Assembly: GCA_900555435.1 (NCBI GenBank)
Contig: USLH01000066.1
Span: 1-12,366, forward strand
Source of the DNA: an uncultured Oscillospiraceae bacterium
GTDB taxonomy: Bacteria > Bacillota > Clostridia > Oscillospirales > Ruminococcaceae
DNA length: 12,366 nucleotides
Reading direction: 5' to 3'
The notes below the pieces were generated by a model. It was given only the letters and a program-made list of their open reading frames with translations, was not told where the DNA came from and did no database searches. The number at the start of each line of letters is the position of its first letter. Positions within the stretch are counted from its first letter, which is position 1. Below, in pieces: positions 5,458 through 12,366 of the stretch. The translations under genes were made by a program, and so were the position numbers.

Positions 5458-7752
5458 TTATGCCAGAGAAACCACCGTCTGATCGTTTTCGATCTGGACG
5501 TACACTTCTTTTCCGGCAGCCGACTGGGTAGTCAGGAGGGCGGCGATTTTGTCCTCCACCTCCCGTCGGACGGTGCTGCGCAGGTCACGGGCGGCAAATT
5601 TTCCGCCGGACGCCTTTTTCGCAAGCCAGACGGGGACTTCGTCGCTGTAGCTCAGCTTCAAGGCGATCTCTGAAAGTGGCTCTTCCATCTCGGAGAGCAT
5701 CAGCCGGGCGATCTTCGCAAGATTCTCTTCGGTCAGGGGATTGAAGACCACGATCTCGTCCACCCGGGCCAGGAATTCCGGCCGAAGGAAGGAGGAAAGC
5801 CCCTTCATCGCCTTCTCTTTGGAAGCGGATGCGGCGGTCTGGTTGAAGCCCACGATCCCGGTGCGGTCATTGGAGCCAGCGTTGGAGGTCATGACCACCA
5901 CGGTGTTCTCGAAGCTGACGGTGCGACCCTGTGCATCGGTGATCCGCCCTTCGTCCAAAATCTGCAGCAGGATGTTCATCACATCCGGGTGCGCTTTTTC
6001 GATCTCGTCGAACAGCACCACAGAATACGGGCGGCGGCGGACTTTTTCGGTCAGCTGCCCTGCCTCATCGAAGCCCACATAGCCGGGGGGCGATCCCACC
6101 AGCCGGGAAACGGCGTGCTTCTCCATGAATTCGGACATATCCACCCGGATCAGAGGGTCGGTCTTGTCATCGAACAGCTCCTCCGCCAGCACCTTCACCA
6201 GCTCCGTTTTTCCCACGCCGGTGGGGCCTACGAAGATGAAGGATGCCGGGCGGCGCTTCTTGCTCAGGTGTACTTTCGAGCGGCGGATGGCAGCAGAAAC
6301 GGCGTGGATCGCCTCATCCTGCCCAATGATCCGTGCCTTCAGATGCTCCTCCAGTCGGGAAAGCCGTGCGAAATCGCTTTCGCTCACCTTCTCCGCCGGG
6401 ATGCCGGTCCAAAGCTCCACCACCTTCGCCACGTCTTCCGGCGTGACCTGCAGCTCCTGCAGCTTCGGTTCCATTTCCTTCAGCTTTTCCCGGGTGGCGA
6501 GAATGTCCGCCTTGGTCTTGGCAAGGGCTTCGTAGTCGATGGCGTCGGTGGCCTGCTCCAGCTCCTGCTGCCGGTCGGTCAGAGTCTTCAGCTCCCGGTT
6601 GAGTTTCTCATGATCGGTCAAAAGGGTGCTATTGATGGAAGCGCAGGCGGCGGATTCGTCCAGCAGGTCGATAGCTTTGTCAGGCAGGAACCGGTCGGTG
6701 ATGTACCGCTCGGAAAGATGGGCGCAGAGCTCCAAAATCTCGTCGGGGATCCGCACCTTGTGGTGCTCCTCATAGTAGCCCTTGACGCCCTTCAAAATGC
6801 CGATGGTCTGGGCAATGGTGGGTTCCTCCACCTTCACCGGCTGGAACCGGCGCTCCAGGGCGGAATCTTTCTCGATGTATTTCCGGTACTCACCGAAGGT
6901 AGTGGCGCCGATGACCTGGATCTCTCCACGGGAAAGGGCAGGCTTCATGATATTGGCAGCGTTCATGGAGCCGTCCGCATCGCCGGCGCCCACCAGAGAG
7001 TGGACCTCGTCGATGAAGAGGATCACGTTTCCACGCTTCTTGATCTCGTCGATCAATCCCTTGACCCGGCTCTCAAACTGACCCCGGAATTGTGTTCCGG
7101 CCACCAGAGAGGTCAGATCCAACAGATAAAGCTCCTTATCCGCCAACCGGAAGGGCACATCCCCGGATACGATCCGCTGGGCGATCCCTTCTGCTACGGC
7201 AGTTTTGCCCACGCCGGGCTCGCCAATCAGGCAGGGGTTGTTCTTCTGACGGCGGCTTAAAATCTGCTCCACCCGGTAAATTTCCTGATCCCGGCCAATG
7301 ACCCGGTCCATTCCGCCGTTTTTCGCCTTTTCCGTCAGGTTCACACAGAAATTTTCAAGAAAGCTCTTCTTTTTGTTCCGTTCCTTCCGATTGGGTGCCG
7401 CTTCGATACGGCCGGAGTCGGAAACCGGCTCATCGGGAACCAGCTCCCCTCCTTCTTCCAAAGCATCCTCCGGAGCGCCCGCTCTGCCCAGCATCTGCTG
7501 GAAAAAAGCCGGCAGGCCTTCCATGTCATCGGGATTAAACGTCCCGTTTTCAAAACTCTCCAGCTGCTCGTCGAAACGATCCAAATCCTCCTTGGTGATA
7601 CCCATGCTGTCCATCATGGATTTCACCTGAGGAAGCCCCAGCTCCGCCGCACACTTTAAGCAGTAGCCTTCGTTGGTCATTTCCTTGCCGTCAAACTTGG
7701 CAACATAGAGCATGGCCGGGCGTTTTTTGCACTTGCAGCACATCATATCCAT
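5458..7752 (-). CDS. clpE: ClpE-like AAA+ unfoldase, ATP-binding subunit of a Clp protease
   Basis: A 764-residue Hsp100 protein that unfolds substrates with ATP and can feed them to ClpP. The N-terminus is a four-cysteine zinc finger (C5-x2-C8 and C31-x2-C34) in place of the usual double Clp_N domain, which is the hallmark of ClpE rather than ClpC. An acidic linker spans about 45-130. AAA module 1 has Walker A GEPGVGKT (177-184) and Walker B VILFIDE (243-249). A coiled-coil middle region spans about 380-435. AAA module 2 has Walker A GPTGVGKT (509-516) and Walker B VVLFDE (578-583). A GIVGFNQ segment (632-638) fits the ClpP-binding loop. All ATPase motifs are intact. The ATG at 7752 follows GAAAGGAA. 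No CtsR direct repeat or obvious promoter is seen in the 67-nt upstream gap, so it may rely on read-through from pgsA. ClpC-like naming is an alternative. Confidence 0.88.
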   Translation of the reverse strand: MDMMCCKCKKRPAMLYVAKFDGKEMTNEGYCLKCAAELGLPQVKSMMDSMGITKEDLDRFDEQLESFENGTFNPDDMEGLPAFFQQMLGRAGAPEDALEEGGELVPDEPVSDSGRIEAAPNRKERNKKKSFLENFCVNLTEKAKNGGMDRVIGRDQEIYRVEQILSRRQKNNPCLIGEPGVGKTAVAEGIAQRIVSGDVPFRLADKELYLLDLTSLVAGTQFRGQFESRVKGLIDEIKKRGNVILFIDEVHSLVGAGDADGSMNAANIMKPALSRGEIQVIGATTFGEYRKYIEKDSALERRFQPVKVEEPTIAQTIGILKGVKGYYEEHHKVRIPDEILELCAHLSERYITDRFLPDKAIDLLDESAACASINSTLLTDHEKLNRELKTLTDRQQELEQATDAIDYEALAKTKADILATREKLKEMEPKLQELQVTPEDVAKVVELWTGIPAEKVSESDFARLSRLEEHLKARIIGQDEAIHAVSAAIRRSKVHLSKKRRPASFIFVGPTGVGKTELVKVLAEELFDDKTDPLIRVDMSEFMEKHAVSRLVGSPPGYVGFDEAGQLTEKVRRRPYSVVLFDEIEKAHPDVMNILLQILDEGRITDAQGRTVSFENTVVVMTSNAGSNDRTGIVGFNQTAASASKEKAMKGLSSFLRPEFLARVDEIVVFNPLTEENLAKIARLMLSEMEEPLSEIALKLSYSDEVPVWLAKKASGGKFAARDLRSTVRREVEDKIAALLTTQSAAGKEVYVQIENDQTVVSLA

Positions 7753-7787
7753 CTATGCGTAATTCCTTTCGCAGAAAAAATTCAATC

Positions 7788-7820
7788 AGGGCGGATCGAA
7801 AAGACCCGCCCTTTTTATTT
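7788..7820. terminator. Hairpin between pgsA and clpE
   Basis: AGGGCGG (7788-7794) pairs with CCGCCCT (7806-7812), and two further pairs are possible beyond a mismatch. On the plus strand it is directly followed by T5-A-T3 (7812-7820), an ideal terminator shape, yet no plus-strand gene precedes it. On the minus strand, the direction of pgsA to clpE, the T6 (7780-7775) begins 7 nt after the stem, which would be a weak terminator or attenuator. It may reduce or tune clpE transcription from the upstream operon, or act as an mRNA processing or stabilising stem. Confidence 0.5.
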
Positions 7821-8350
7821 TATAATAGTCCCTTCTGTTTTTTAATCTCTTTTCGGTAAAAAATAAATGACAAAACGATGAAGAAGGCAGGCGGGACGAT
7901 CAGGAGATAGAGCACCCGCTCCGGGATGTCGGGGATCAACAGCACTGCAAACATCAACGCATAAAGAAGTGCCGTGGTTACCTTCCCGTACCATTTTGCC
8001 GGGATGGAATTCCTCCAGGACTTGAGCTCGATAAGCCCGATCAGCGCCAGCGTCAGCTCCTTGACGCAGTAAAGCCCGAATAGCCACCGCAGCGGCACGT
8101 TCCGGATGGCAAGACAGATGGTCACCGTCGCCATGGTCAGCTTGTCCGCCACCGGATCCAGAAACCGCCCCAAGGGGGTCACCTGGTTAAAGTGCCGGGC
8201 AATGTACCCGTCCGCCACATCGGTCAGTCCCGAAACAGCCAAGATCACCGCCGGAAGATAGAAAAGGCTCTCCGGCGCACGGAAGTAGGTCACGGCAAAT
8301 ACGGGAACCAGAAGGATGCGAAGAACGGTCAGTGTGTTGGGGACATTCAT
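7820..8350 (-). CDS. pgsA: CDP-alcohol phosphatidyltransferase, PgsA type
   Basis: An integral membrane enzyme that swaps CMP of CDP-diacylglycerol for an alcohol, most likely glycerol 3-phosphate to give phosphatidylglycerophosphate. The complete family signature is present: D44-x2-D47-G48-x2-A51-R52-x8-G61-x3-D65-x3-D69. Several hydrophobic helices are visible (about 9-22, 30-42, 72-108, 125-140, 147-165), and the C-terminus is basic (KEIKKQKGLL). The 176-residue length is usual. The ATG at 8350 is preferred over the GTG at 8359, because that GTG overlaps the GGAGG at 8363-8359, which is spaced 8 nt from the ATG. It starts 23 nt after the cvpA stop, in the same operon. A cardiolipin synthase of the same fold cannot be ruled out. 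Confidence 0.85.
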   Translation of the reverse strand: MNVPNTLTVLRILLVPVFAVTYFRAPESLFYLPAVILAVSGLTDVADGYIARHFNQVTPLGRFLDPVADKLTMATVTICLAIRNVPLRWLFGLYCVKELTLALIGLIELKSWRNSIPAKWYGKVTTALLYALMFAVLLIPDIPERVLYLLIVPPAFFIVLSFIFYRKEIKKQKGLL

Positions 8351-8373
8351 ATCCGCCACCTCCGAATCAAGTT

Positions 8374-9105
8374 TCAGATACCCGGCAGAGCCGGGACGCT
8401 GCGGGGGTCAAAATAATAGAAATGCCGGAAAAGATAGGTCTCGTCGATGATCGGAGCATTGAGCCACGAAAAGCCGCCGGTTACATCCAATAAAAGCCGC
8501 ACAGCCACTGCCGCCACGAACAGCACCACCAGCGCCTCCAAAGCGCCCATAACGCCGCCCAGAAGGCCGTTGACCGTACCGATGACCGGAAGCCGCTCCA
8601 CCCCTCGCAAAACCTTTGCAAGGCAGTGGACCAGCACCATACAGGCCGCAAACAAAAGAAGGAACAAAAGCCCCTGCAGCAGGATATACAGCACCGGATA
8701 GATCACCGAATCCGTCACATACGTCCCCAGTGCCTTGGCGGACTCCGCCGTCTGGTCGGAAACCGTATCCGAAAGGCTCTGAACCGTGATCCCTGCAGCG
8801 GAAAGCCCCGCCTGCAGGTACTTGGGAAGGGCGTTTACCACCGCCTCCAGCTTGCCGGGAAGATCAGCGCCGGCGGCCTTTTCCTCCACGGCTTTTTCGA
8901 TGGTGGAGATAAGTTTTTCCCGGAAAAACAGCTTATAACAGGACTCAGCCAGCGCCCGGCTTGCCACAAACGCCACAAGGCAGGAGAAAAGGTTCCCTAC
9001 CCCGTGGATCAGGGTGCGCAAAAGTCCCTTTTTCCAGGATGAAACGATCAGCCACAGAGCAAGAACGACCGTCAGCCCGTCCAGAATGATTGCAGGTGTG
9101 CTCAA
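8374..9105 (-). CDS. CvpA family membrane protein
   Basis: A 243-residue polytopic membrane protein of the CvpA (colicin V production) family, whose biochemical role is not established. Hydrophobic segments lie at about residues 6-22, 31-50, 133-160 and 185-207, with a long polar loop between the second and third (about 55-130). The N-terminal DGL...KKGLLR pattern and the later LPVIGTVNGLLGGVMGALEAL segment (172-192) are typical of the family. The start is TTG at 9105, supported by GGAGGG at 9117-9112 with a 6-nt spacer, and it overlaps the TGA of the upstream DUF5711 gene by 4 nt (TTGA). This indicates tight coupling of the two membrane proteins. The length is longer than the short proteobacterial CvpA because of the polar loop. 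Confidence 0.8.
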   Translation of the reverse strand: MSTPAIILDGLTVVLALWLIVSSWKKGLLRTLIHGVGNLFSCLVAFVASRALAESCYKLFFREKLISTIEKAVEEKAAGADLPGKLEAVVNALPKYLQAGLSAAGITVQSLSDTVSDQTAESAKALGTYVTDSVIYPVLYILLQGLLFLLLFAACMVLVHCLAKVLRGVERLPVIGTVNGLLGGVMGALEALVVLFVAAVAVRLLLDVTGGFSWLNAPIIDETYLFRHFYYFDPRSVPALPGI

Positions 9106-10334
9106 TTTGTTCCCTCCGATCCAACCGAGGAAGTTTCCTCCTCCGGCTTCAGAACATCCAGATAAGATTTGCTTAAAATGTAGATCTGCCCGCCAGAAAG
9201 CTCCATTTTAAAGACGCTGTTGGAGATCCGATCGCTTTCGGTCAGTACCCCGGTCTCGTCATATTTTCGCACATCGGATGCGGTCAGCAGACAGATGTTC
9301 CCCGATTCGGCAGACAGATCCTTGACAGACCCTCGAACCGTCTGAGAGCGAAGCTCTCCCTCCGAGGAAACGATCAGAAGAGTGCTTTCCACTTCATGGG
9401 AATCCGAAGTGGAGAGCACCGTCTCCGTTTCCGAAAAGGCGTATCCCTGAAGCTGCCGGGAATAACCCACGGTCTTTCCATTTTTCAATTCCTTGTCCAC
9501 CACGGCAAGAAGGCTGTCGCAGACCAGGTGGATCTCTCCATCCTTTTTGTAGTCCACCGCCACCGGAATGGCATCGATGACTGACGGAGCCGCCACCTCT
9601 TCCTCCTTACGGATGTCCAGAACGTGAACCGCCGCCACCAGATCCCCCGCCGTATCAAAGGAAACACAGGCCACCGCCAGACGGCTGTCGTCAGGGGAAA
9701 AGGCCACATCCACGATGGAATCGGAAGAAGACCACTTGAGCAGCTCCTCTCCCACTTTGTTGTAAACGGTGACGCTTCCGGCGTAATGAGGCTCGGTGGT
9801 CACCAGAGCAAATACCGCCCCGTGCCCCGATGCACCGGTAAGGATTGTATTGGAGGTGCGTCCGGCGTAAAGGTTTCCCTGACGGCTGTCCAGCCGGAAG
9901 CCGTAGCCGCCCCGGTCGTAGGTAAGGACCCGGTCATTCCCGGTTTTCACCACCGGATTGGTAAAGCCGTGGACGAACTGGAAGGAAGTCTTCCCGGATG
10001 CGTCCAGAAGCGCCGTTTCATCGGAGGTAAGGAGCACCACGGAATCCCCGAAGGAGAGGATATCAATGGGCTCCACGGCGTCCAGCGCCACCGGGAAACT
10101 GGTGGTCTGCATAGAGCCGGCGGTGGGATTGTTGGTACCGGTTCCCTCTGCCGCATTTTTCAAAAGCTGCTCCAGATCGTAGCGCTGGTAGAGATAGATC
10201 CCCCCGACGATGGCGCTGAGGATCAGAAGCAGCGCTCCCACCCGTAGCAGCCGATGCAGCCATTTTTCCCGCTTCTTCTTCCGGCGGTACTCCTCAATGT
10301 CATAGGTTTTGGGCGCTTGCTCTTTCTTTTTCAC
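9102..10334 (-). CDS. DUF5711 family protein, membrane-anchored beta-propeller-like
   Basis: A 410-residue protein of unknown function. A very basic, charged N-terminus (many Lys, Arg and Glu to residue 26) precedes a single hydrophobic segment at about 29-49. The rest would therefore lie outside the membrane, with the charged end in the cytoplasm. The ectodomain shows repeated strand patterns such as SVVLLTSDETALLDASG, VDVAFSPDDSRLAVA and NICLLTASDVRKYDETG, which suggest a WD40/PQQ-like beta-propeller. From memory this matches DUF5711, often found beside cvpA in Clostridia. The C-terminus is acidic and low-complexity (PEEETSSVGSEG). The start is GTG at 10334 with GGGAGG at 10345-10340 and a 5-nt spacer. 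It overlaps the end of truA by 35 nt, and its stop overlaps cvpA by 4 nt. An assembly or sensory role at the envelope is conceivable, but there is no direct evidence. Confidence 0.75.
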   Translation of the reverse strand: MKKKEQAPKTYDIEEYRRKKKREKWLHRLLRVGALLLILSAIVGGIYLYQRYDLEQLLKNAAEGTGTNNPTAGSMQTTSFPVALDAVEPIDILSFGDSVVLLTSDETALLDASGKTSFQFVHGFTNPVVKTGNDRVLTYDRGGYGFRLDSRQGNLYAGRTSNTILTGASGHGAVFALVTTEPHYAGSVTVYNKVGEELLKWSSSDSIVDVAFSPDDSRLAVACVSFDTAGDLVAAVHVLDIRKEEEVAAPSVIDAIPVAVDYKKDGEIHLVCDSLLAVVDKELKNGKTVGYSRQLQGYAFSETETVLSTSDSHEVESTLLIVSSEGELRSQTVRGSVKDLSAESGNICLLTASDVRKYDETGVLTESDRISNSVFKMELSGGQIYILSKSYLDVLKPEEETSSVGSEGTN

Positions 10335-11097
10335 AGATGCCTCCCAATGCTTCCAGCCGGTCCCCGTAAAGGACCCGATTCAAATAAAGCCCGTCCGGCG
10401 GAACGGTGATCCCCGCCCGGGAACGCTCTTTGGATTCAACGATTCTGGTAATATCCCCCGGCTTCAGACGGCTCCGGTTCAAGGGGAGCAGCGTCCCCAC
10501 CATGATCCGCACCATATTATAGAGGAACCCGTCCCCCATGACCCGGAACTCCACCAGATTCCCGCTGCGGGTCACACCGCAGTCGAAGATTGTCCGGACA
10601 GTATCGTGGATCTTTCCCCCGGCGCTGCAGAAGCCGATGAAATCGTGGGTCCCGCAGAACTCATGGGCCAAAACGTCCAGCTTCTTTTCCCCCAGCCGGT
10701 AGCGGCTGTGCAGAACGAGCCCATCCAAGATCGGGTTCCGCACCGGCGCATCCCAGATCTTATAGACGTACTCCTTCCGCTCCACGCTGTAACGGGCGTG
10801 GAAATCCTCCGGCACCTGCCGGCAGCTCAATACCGCAATATCCCAGGGAAGGTGGTTATTTAAGGCGATCACGGCGGCCTCCGTCGGGATCGTGGCCTCC
10901 GTGTTCATATGAAAATAAAACTGATTGGCGTGAACGCCGGTATCGGTGCGGGAGCAGCCTACGATCCCCTCCCGCTTTCGGAAAACGGCCTCGATGGCGT
11001 CCTGCAAGGTCTCCGCCACCGTAGGGGCGTTGGGCTGAACCTGATAGCCGTGGTAATTCGTGCCCCGATAGGCGATCTCAAACAGCAGTCTCCGCAT
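10300..11097 (-). CDS. truA: tRNA pseudouridine synthase A (TruA)
   Basis: Converts uridine to pseudouridine at positions 38-40 of the anticodon stem-loop of many tRNAs, in the cytoplasm. The 265 residues contain the catalytic Asp52 in GCSRTDTGVHA (47-57), the N-terminal substrate-fold segment IAYRGTNYHGYQVQP (8-22), HARYSVERKEYVYKI near 100, FIGFCSAGGK near 153, and GDGFLYNMVRIMVGTLL near 198. The length is usual, with a few extra C-terminal residues (ERASAQNL) encoded in the overlap with the next gene. The ATG at 11097 comes 3 nt after the ecfT stop. The SD-like GGTGAG includes that stop codon, so initiation is probably coupled to ecfT translation. The ecfA-ecfT-truA order is classical in Firmicutes. 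Confidence 0.95.
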   Translation of the reverse strand: MRRLLFEIAYRGTNYHGYQVQPNAPTVAETLQDAIEAVFRKREGIVGCSRTDTGVHANQFYFHMNTEATIPTEAAVIALNNHLPWDIAVLSCRQVPEDFHARYSVERKEYVYKIWDAPVRNPILDGLVLHSRYRLGEKKLDVLAHEFCGTHDFIGFCSAGGKIHDTVRTIFDCGVTRSGNLVEFRVMGDGFLYNMVRIMVGTLLPLNRSRLKPGDITRIVESKERSRAGITVPPDGLYLNRVLYGDRLEALGGICEKERASAQNL

Positions 11098-11100
11098 AAC

Positions 11101-11913
11101 TCACCACGGGATGGGCAGCCGGTTCAAAAACAGCACGCCCACAAAGACCACTGCCACGACAAGGCAGGCCGCCCCATCTGCAACGGTCAGATGCAGCTGC
11201 TTCATCCGGGTGCGGCCCTTGCCGCCGTGATAGCACCGGCACTCCATGGCGAGCGCTAATTCCTCCGCCCGGCGGAACGCCGAAACGAACAGCGGGATCA
11301 GGATGGGGATCAGCGCCTTCGCCCGCTGGAGAAGCCCGCCGGATTCCAGATCCGCCCCTCTTGCCTTCTGGGCGGACATGATCTTGTCCGTCTCCTCGAT
11401 CAGAGTGGGAATGAACCGCAGCGCAATGGACATCATCATCGCCAGCTCATGGACGGGAAAATGCAGCACCTTCAAAGGCCCCAAAAGCCGCTCAATGGCG
11501 TCGGTCAGAGCGATGGGCGAGGTGGTATAGGTCAGAAGCGACGACCCTGCGATCAGGCAGAGCACCCGGATTGCCATGGTGATGGCGGTGTAAATGCCCT
11601 CCTGGGAAAGGTGGAAGACGCCCCAGTCGAAAATGGGGTGCTCACCGGAAACAAACAGCAAATTCAGCGCCCCGGTAAAAATCAGGATGGGCACGATGGG
11701 CTTCAGGCTCCGGAGGATCAGCTTCACCGGAATCTTCGCCACAGCGTAGCAGACCCCTAAGAAAACAATAGACACCAGAAAACCCACGGAATTCTTCACA
11801 AGGAAAAGCAGAACGATATAAGCGATGGTCAGCACCATCTTGATCCGGGGATCCAGCCGATGCAGCACCGAATGGCCGGGAAAGTACTGCCCGATGGTAA
11901 TGTCTTTAAGCAT
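11101..11913 (-). CDS. ecfT: ECF transporter transmembrane component EcfT
   Basis: The membrane scaffold of the energy-coupling factor module. It couples ATP hydrolysis by the EcfA1/EcfA2 pair to various vitamin- and cofactor-binding S components. The 270-residue protein starts MLKDITIGQYFPGHSVLHRLDPR, typical of group II EcfT. It has hydrophobic spans at about 25-58, 70-90, 105-130, 200-215 and 246-264. The two cytoplasmic coupling motifs are AQKARGAD (181-188) and MECRCYHGG (223-231); the second has Cys where Ala-Arg-Gly is more usual, a variant I recall from other clostridia. The ATG at 11913 is chosen over the in-frame ATG at 12006, because the longer version adds 31 Pro/Ser/Arg-rich residues that are only the ecfA2 tail in another frame. 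Start and ecfA2 stop overlap by 8 nt (ATGCTTAA). Confidence 0.92.
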   Translation of the reverse strand: MLKDITIGQYFPGHSVLHRLDPRIKMVLTIAYIVLLFLVKNSVGFLVSIVFLGVCYAVAKIPVKLILRSLKPIVPILIFTGALNLLFVSGEHPIFDWGVFHLSQEGIYTAITMAIRVLCLIAGSSLLTYTTSPIALTDAIERLLGPLKVLHFPVHELAMMMSIALRFIPTLIEETDKIMSAQKARGADLESGGLLQRAKALIPILIPLFVSAFRRAEELALAMECRCYHGGKGRTRMKQLHLTVADGAACLVVAVVFVGVLFLNRLPIPW

Positions 11914-12366
11914 GAGGGAGCTTCCCCCTTTCCGCAAGGGTCGCAAGGAGCTTCCGCTTGGCATAGGCGACGGTGTAGACGTTTTCCGGCACGGGATAGC
12001 CCTCACGGCTCAGCTGCCGGAACACGTTGGTGATCTGCGGTACCGCCAGGCGGATGGCTTTCAGCTCCTCGCTGCGGGCAAAGACGTTTTCTACGGTATC
12101 GTAAGCGAAGACCTTTGCCTTGTTCATGACCAGAACCTTGTCGGCAAAGGCCGCCACGTCCTCCATGCTGTGGGAAACCAACAGGACGGTGTTCTTTACT
12201 TCTTCGTGGTAGGCTTTGATCTGATTCAGGATCTGGTTCCGGCCCCGGGGATCAAGCCCCGCCGCAGGTTCATCTAAAATCAGCACCTTCGGCTCCATGG
12301 CGATGACGCCGGCAATGGCGACCCGCCGCTTCTGCCCGCCGGAAAGCTCAAAAGGACTTTTCTGCA
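11906..12366 (-). CDS. ecfA2: ECF transporter ATPase EcfA2, N-terminal part outside the window
   Basis: The C-terminal part (about 152 residues) of an ABC ATPase that powers ECF-type vitamin uptake. Visible motifs are the ABC signature ELSGGQKRR, Walker B VLILDEP, the D-loop AGLDP and the H-loop LVSHSMED. Next comes the EcfA-type C-terminal extension with FARSEELKAIRLAVPQITN and a REGYPV segment. The Walker A and Q-loop lie beyond the window edge at 12366. The reading frame is open to the edge, past the ATG at 12298, which is internal and not a start. It sits directly before ecfT with an 8-nt overlap, the usual place of ecfA2. EcfA1 is expected just upstream, outside the window. Confidence 0.9.
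   Translation of the reverse strand, partial: QKSPFELSGGQKRRVAIAGVIAMEPKVLILDEPAAGLDPRGRNQILNQIKAYHEEVKNTVLLVSHSMEDVAAFADKVLVMNKAKVFAYDTVENVFARSEELKAIRLAVPQITNVFRQLSREGYPVPENVYTVAYAKRKLLATLAERGKLPHA

Noticed and set aside
5989..7260. 423-codon plus-strand open frame opposite clpE
   Set aside because: It is a shadow of the ClpE-like gene; its His/Leu/Gln-rich translation resembles the reverse complement of normal coding sequence and shows no domain.
7821..7826. Plus-strand TATAAT next to the pgsA stop
   Set aside because: No plus-strand gene follows and no -35 partner is visible; it is within the AT-rich end of pgsA.
8351..8359. GTG at 8359 as pgsA start
   Set aside because: The GTG overlaps the GGAGG that is correctly spaced for the ATG at 8350.
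11914..12006. Longer ecfT start at 12006
   Set aside because: It lies entirely within ecfA2 in another frame, and the family-typical N-terminus MLKDITIGQYFPG begins at 11913.
1..12366. CRISPR arrays, tRNA or rRNA genes, riboswitches
   Set aside because: No regularly spaced repeats, cloverleaf-like sequence or known riboswitch core was found by eye in the intergenic spaces.

Overview
The window looks like a chromosomal segment of a Gram-positive anaerobe of the class Clostridia, most likely from the Oscillospirales gut group. The evidence is the gene order ecfA2-ecfT-truA, the DUF5711-CvpA pair, strong GGAGG-type ribosome binding sites, a ClpE-like zinc-finger unfoldase, a DegV/FakB-type lipid-binding protein and a cytoplasmic GH3 glycosidase. 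The organism assignment is an inference from gene content and coding style. No rRNA, tRNA, CRISPR array, integrase or transposase was seen.

Region 1 (1-1629, plus strand) is the end of an accessory segment. A small gene cut by the window edge overlaps by 8 nt an ArdA-like antirestriction gene of the kind carried on clostridial conjugative elements. The ArdA-like frame loses its family-like C-terminus near 1278 and runs into unrelated sequence. That sequence holds the degraded 3' end of another coding region, with an apparent one-base slip in an A-run and a stop. This looks like a deletion or recombination scar at the edge of an integrated-element remnant. Region 2 (1630-2080) is a small cupin gene with its own sigma-A-type promoter and a bidirectional terminator.

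Region 3 (2094-4532) holds a minus-strand GH3 beta-glycosidase (xylosidase/glucosidase type) without a signal peptide and with a short C-terminal domain. Its 552-bp upstream spacer contains the GH3 promoter, a terminator-like hairpin, a 210-bp inverted-repeat structure and the promoter of the divergent degV gene. Region 4 (4533-5451) is degV followed by a strong bidirectional terminator.

Region 5 (5458-12366, minus strand) is one long co-directional cluster, transcribed from right to left: ecfA2 (cut by the window edge), ecfT, truA, a DUF5711 membrane protein, a CvpA family protein, a PgsA-type CDP-alcohol phosphatidyltransferase and a ClpE-like AAA+ unfoldase. From ecfA2 to pgsA the genes overlap or lie 3-23 nt apart, which suggests one mRNA with translational coupling. 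A hairpin separates pgsA from clpE. The ECF genes supply the energizing module for vitamin or cofactor uptake, TruA modifies tRNA, PgsA makes phospholipid head groups and ClpE handles unfolded protein. The roles of DUF5711 and CvpA are unknown.

Most of the window is ordinary core genome. The parts most worth checking are the ArdA junction, the inverted repeat between the GH3 gene and degV, and two plus-oriented terminator-like hairpins with no plus-strand gene in front of them.
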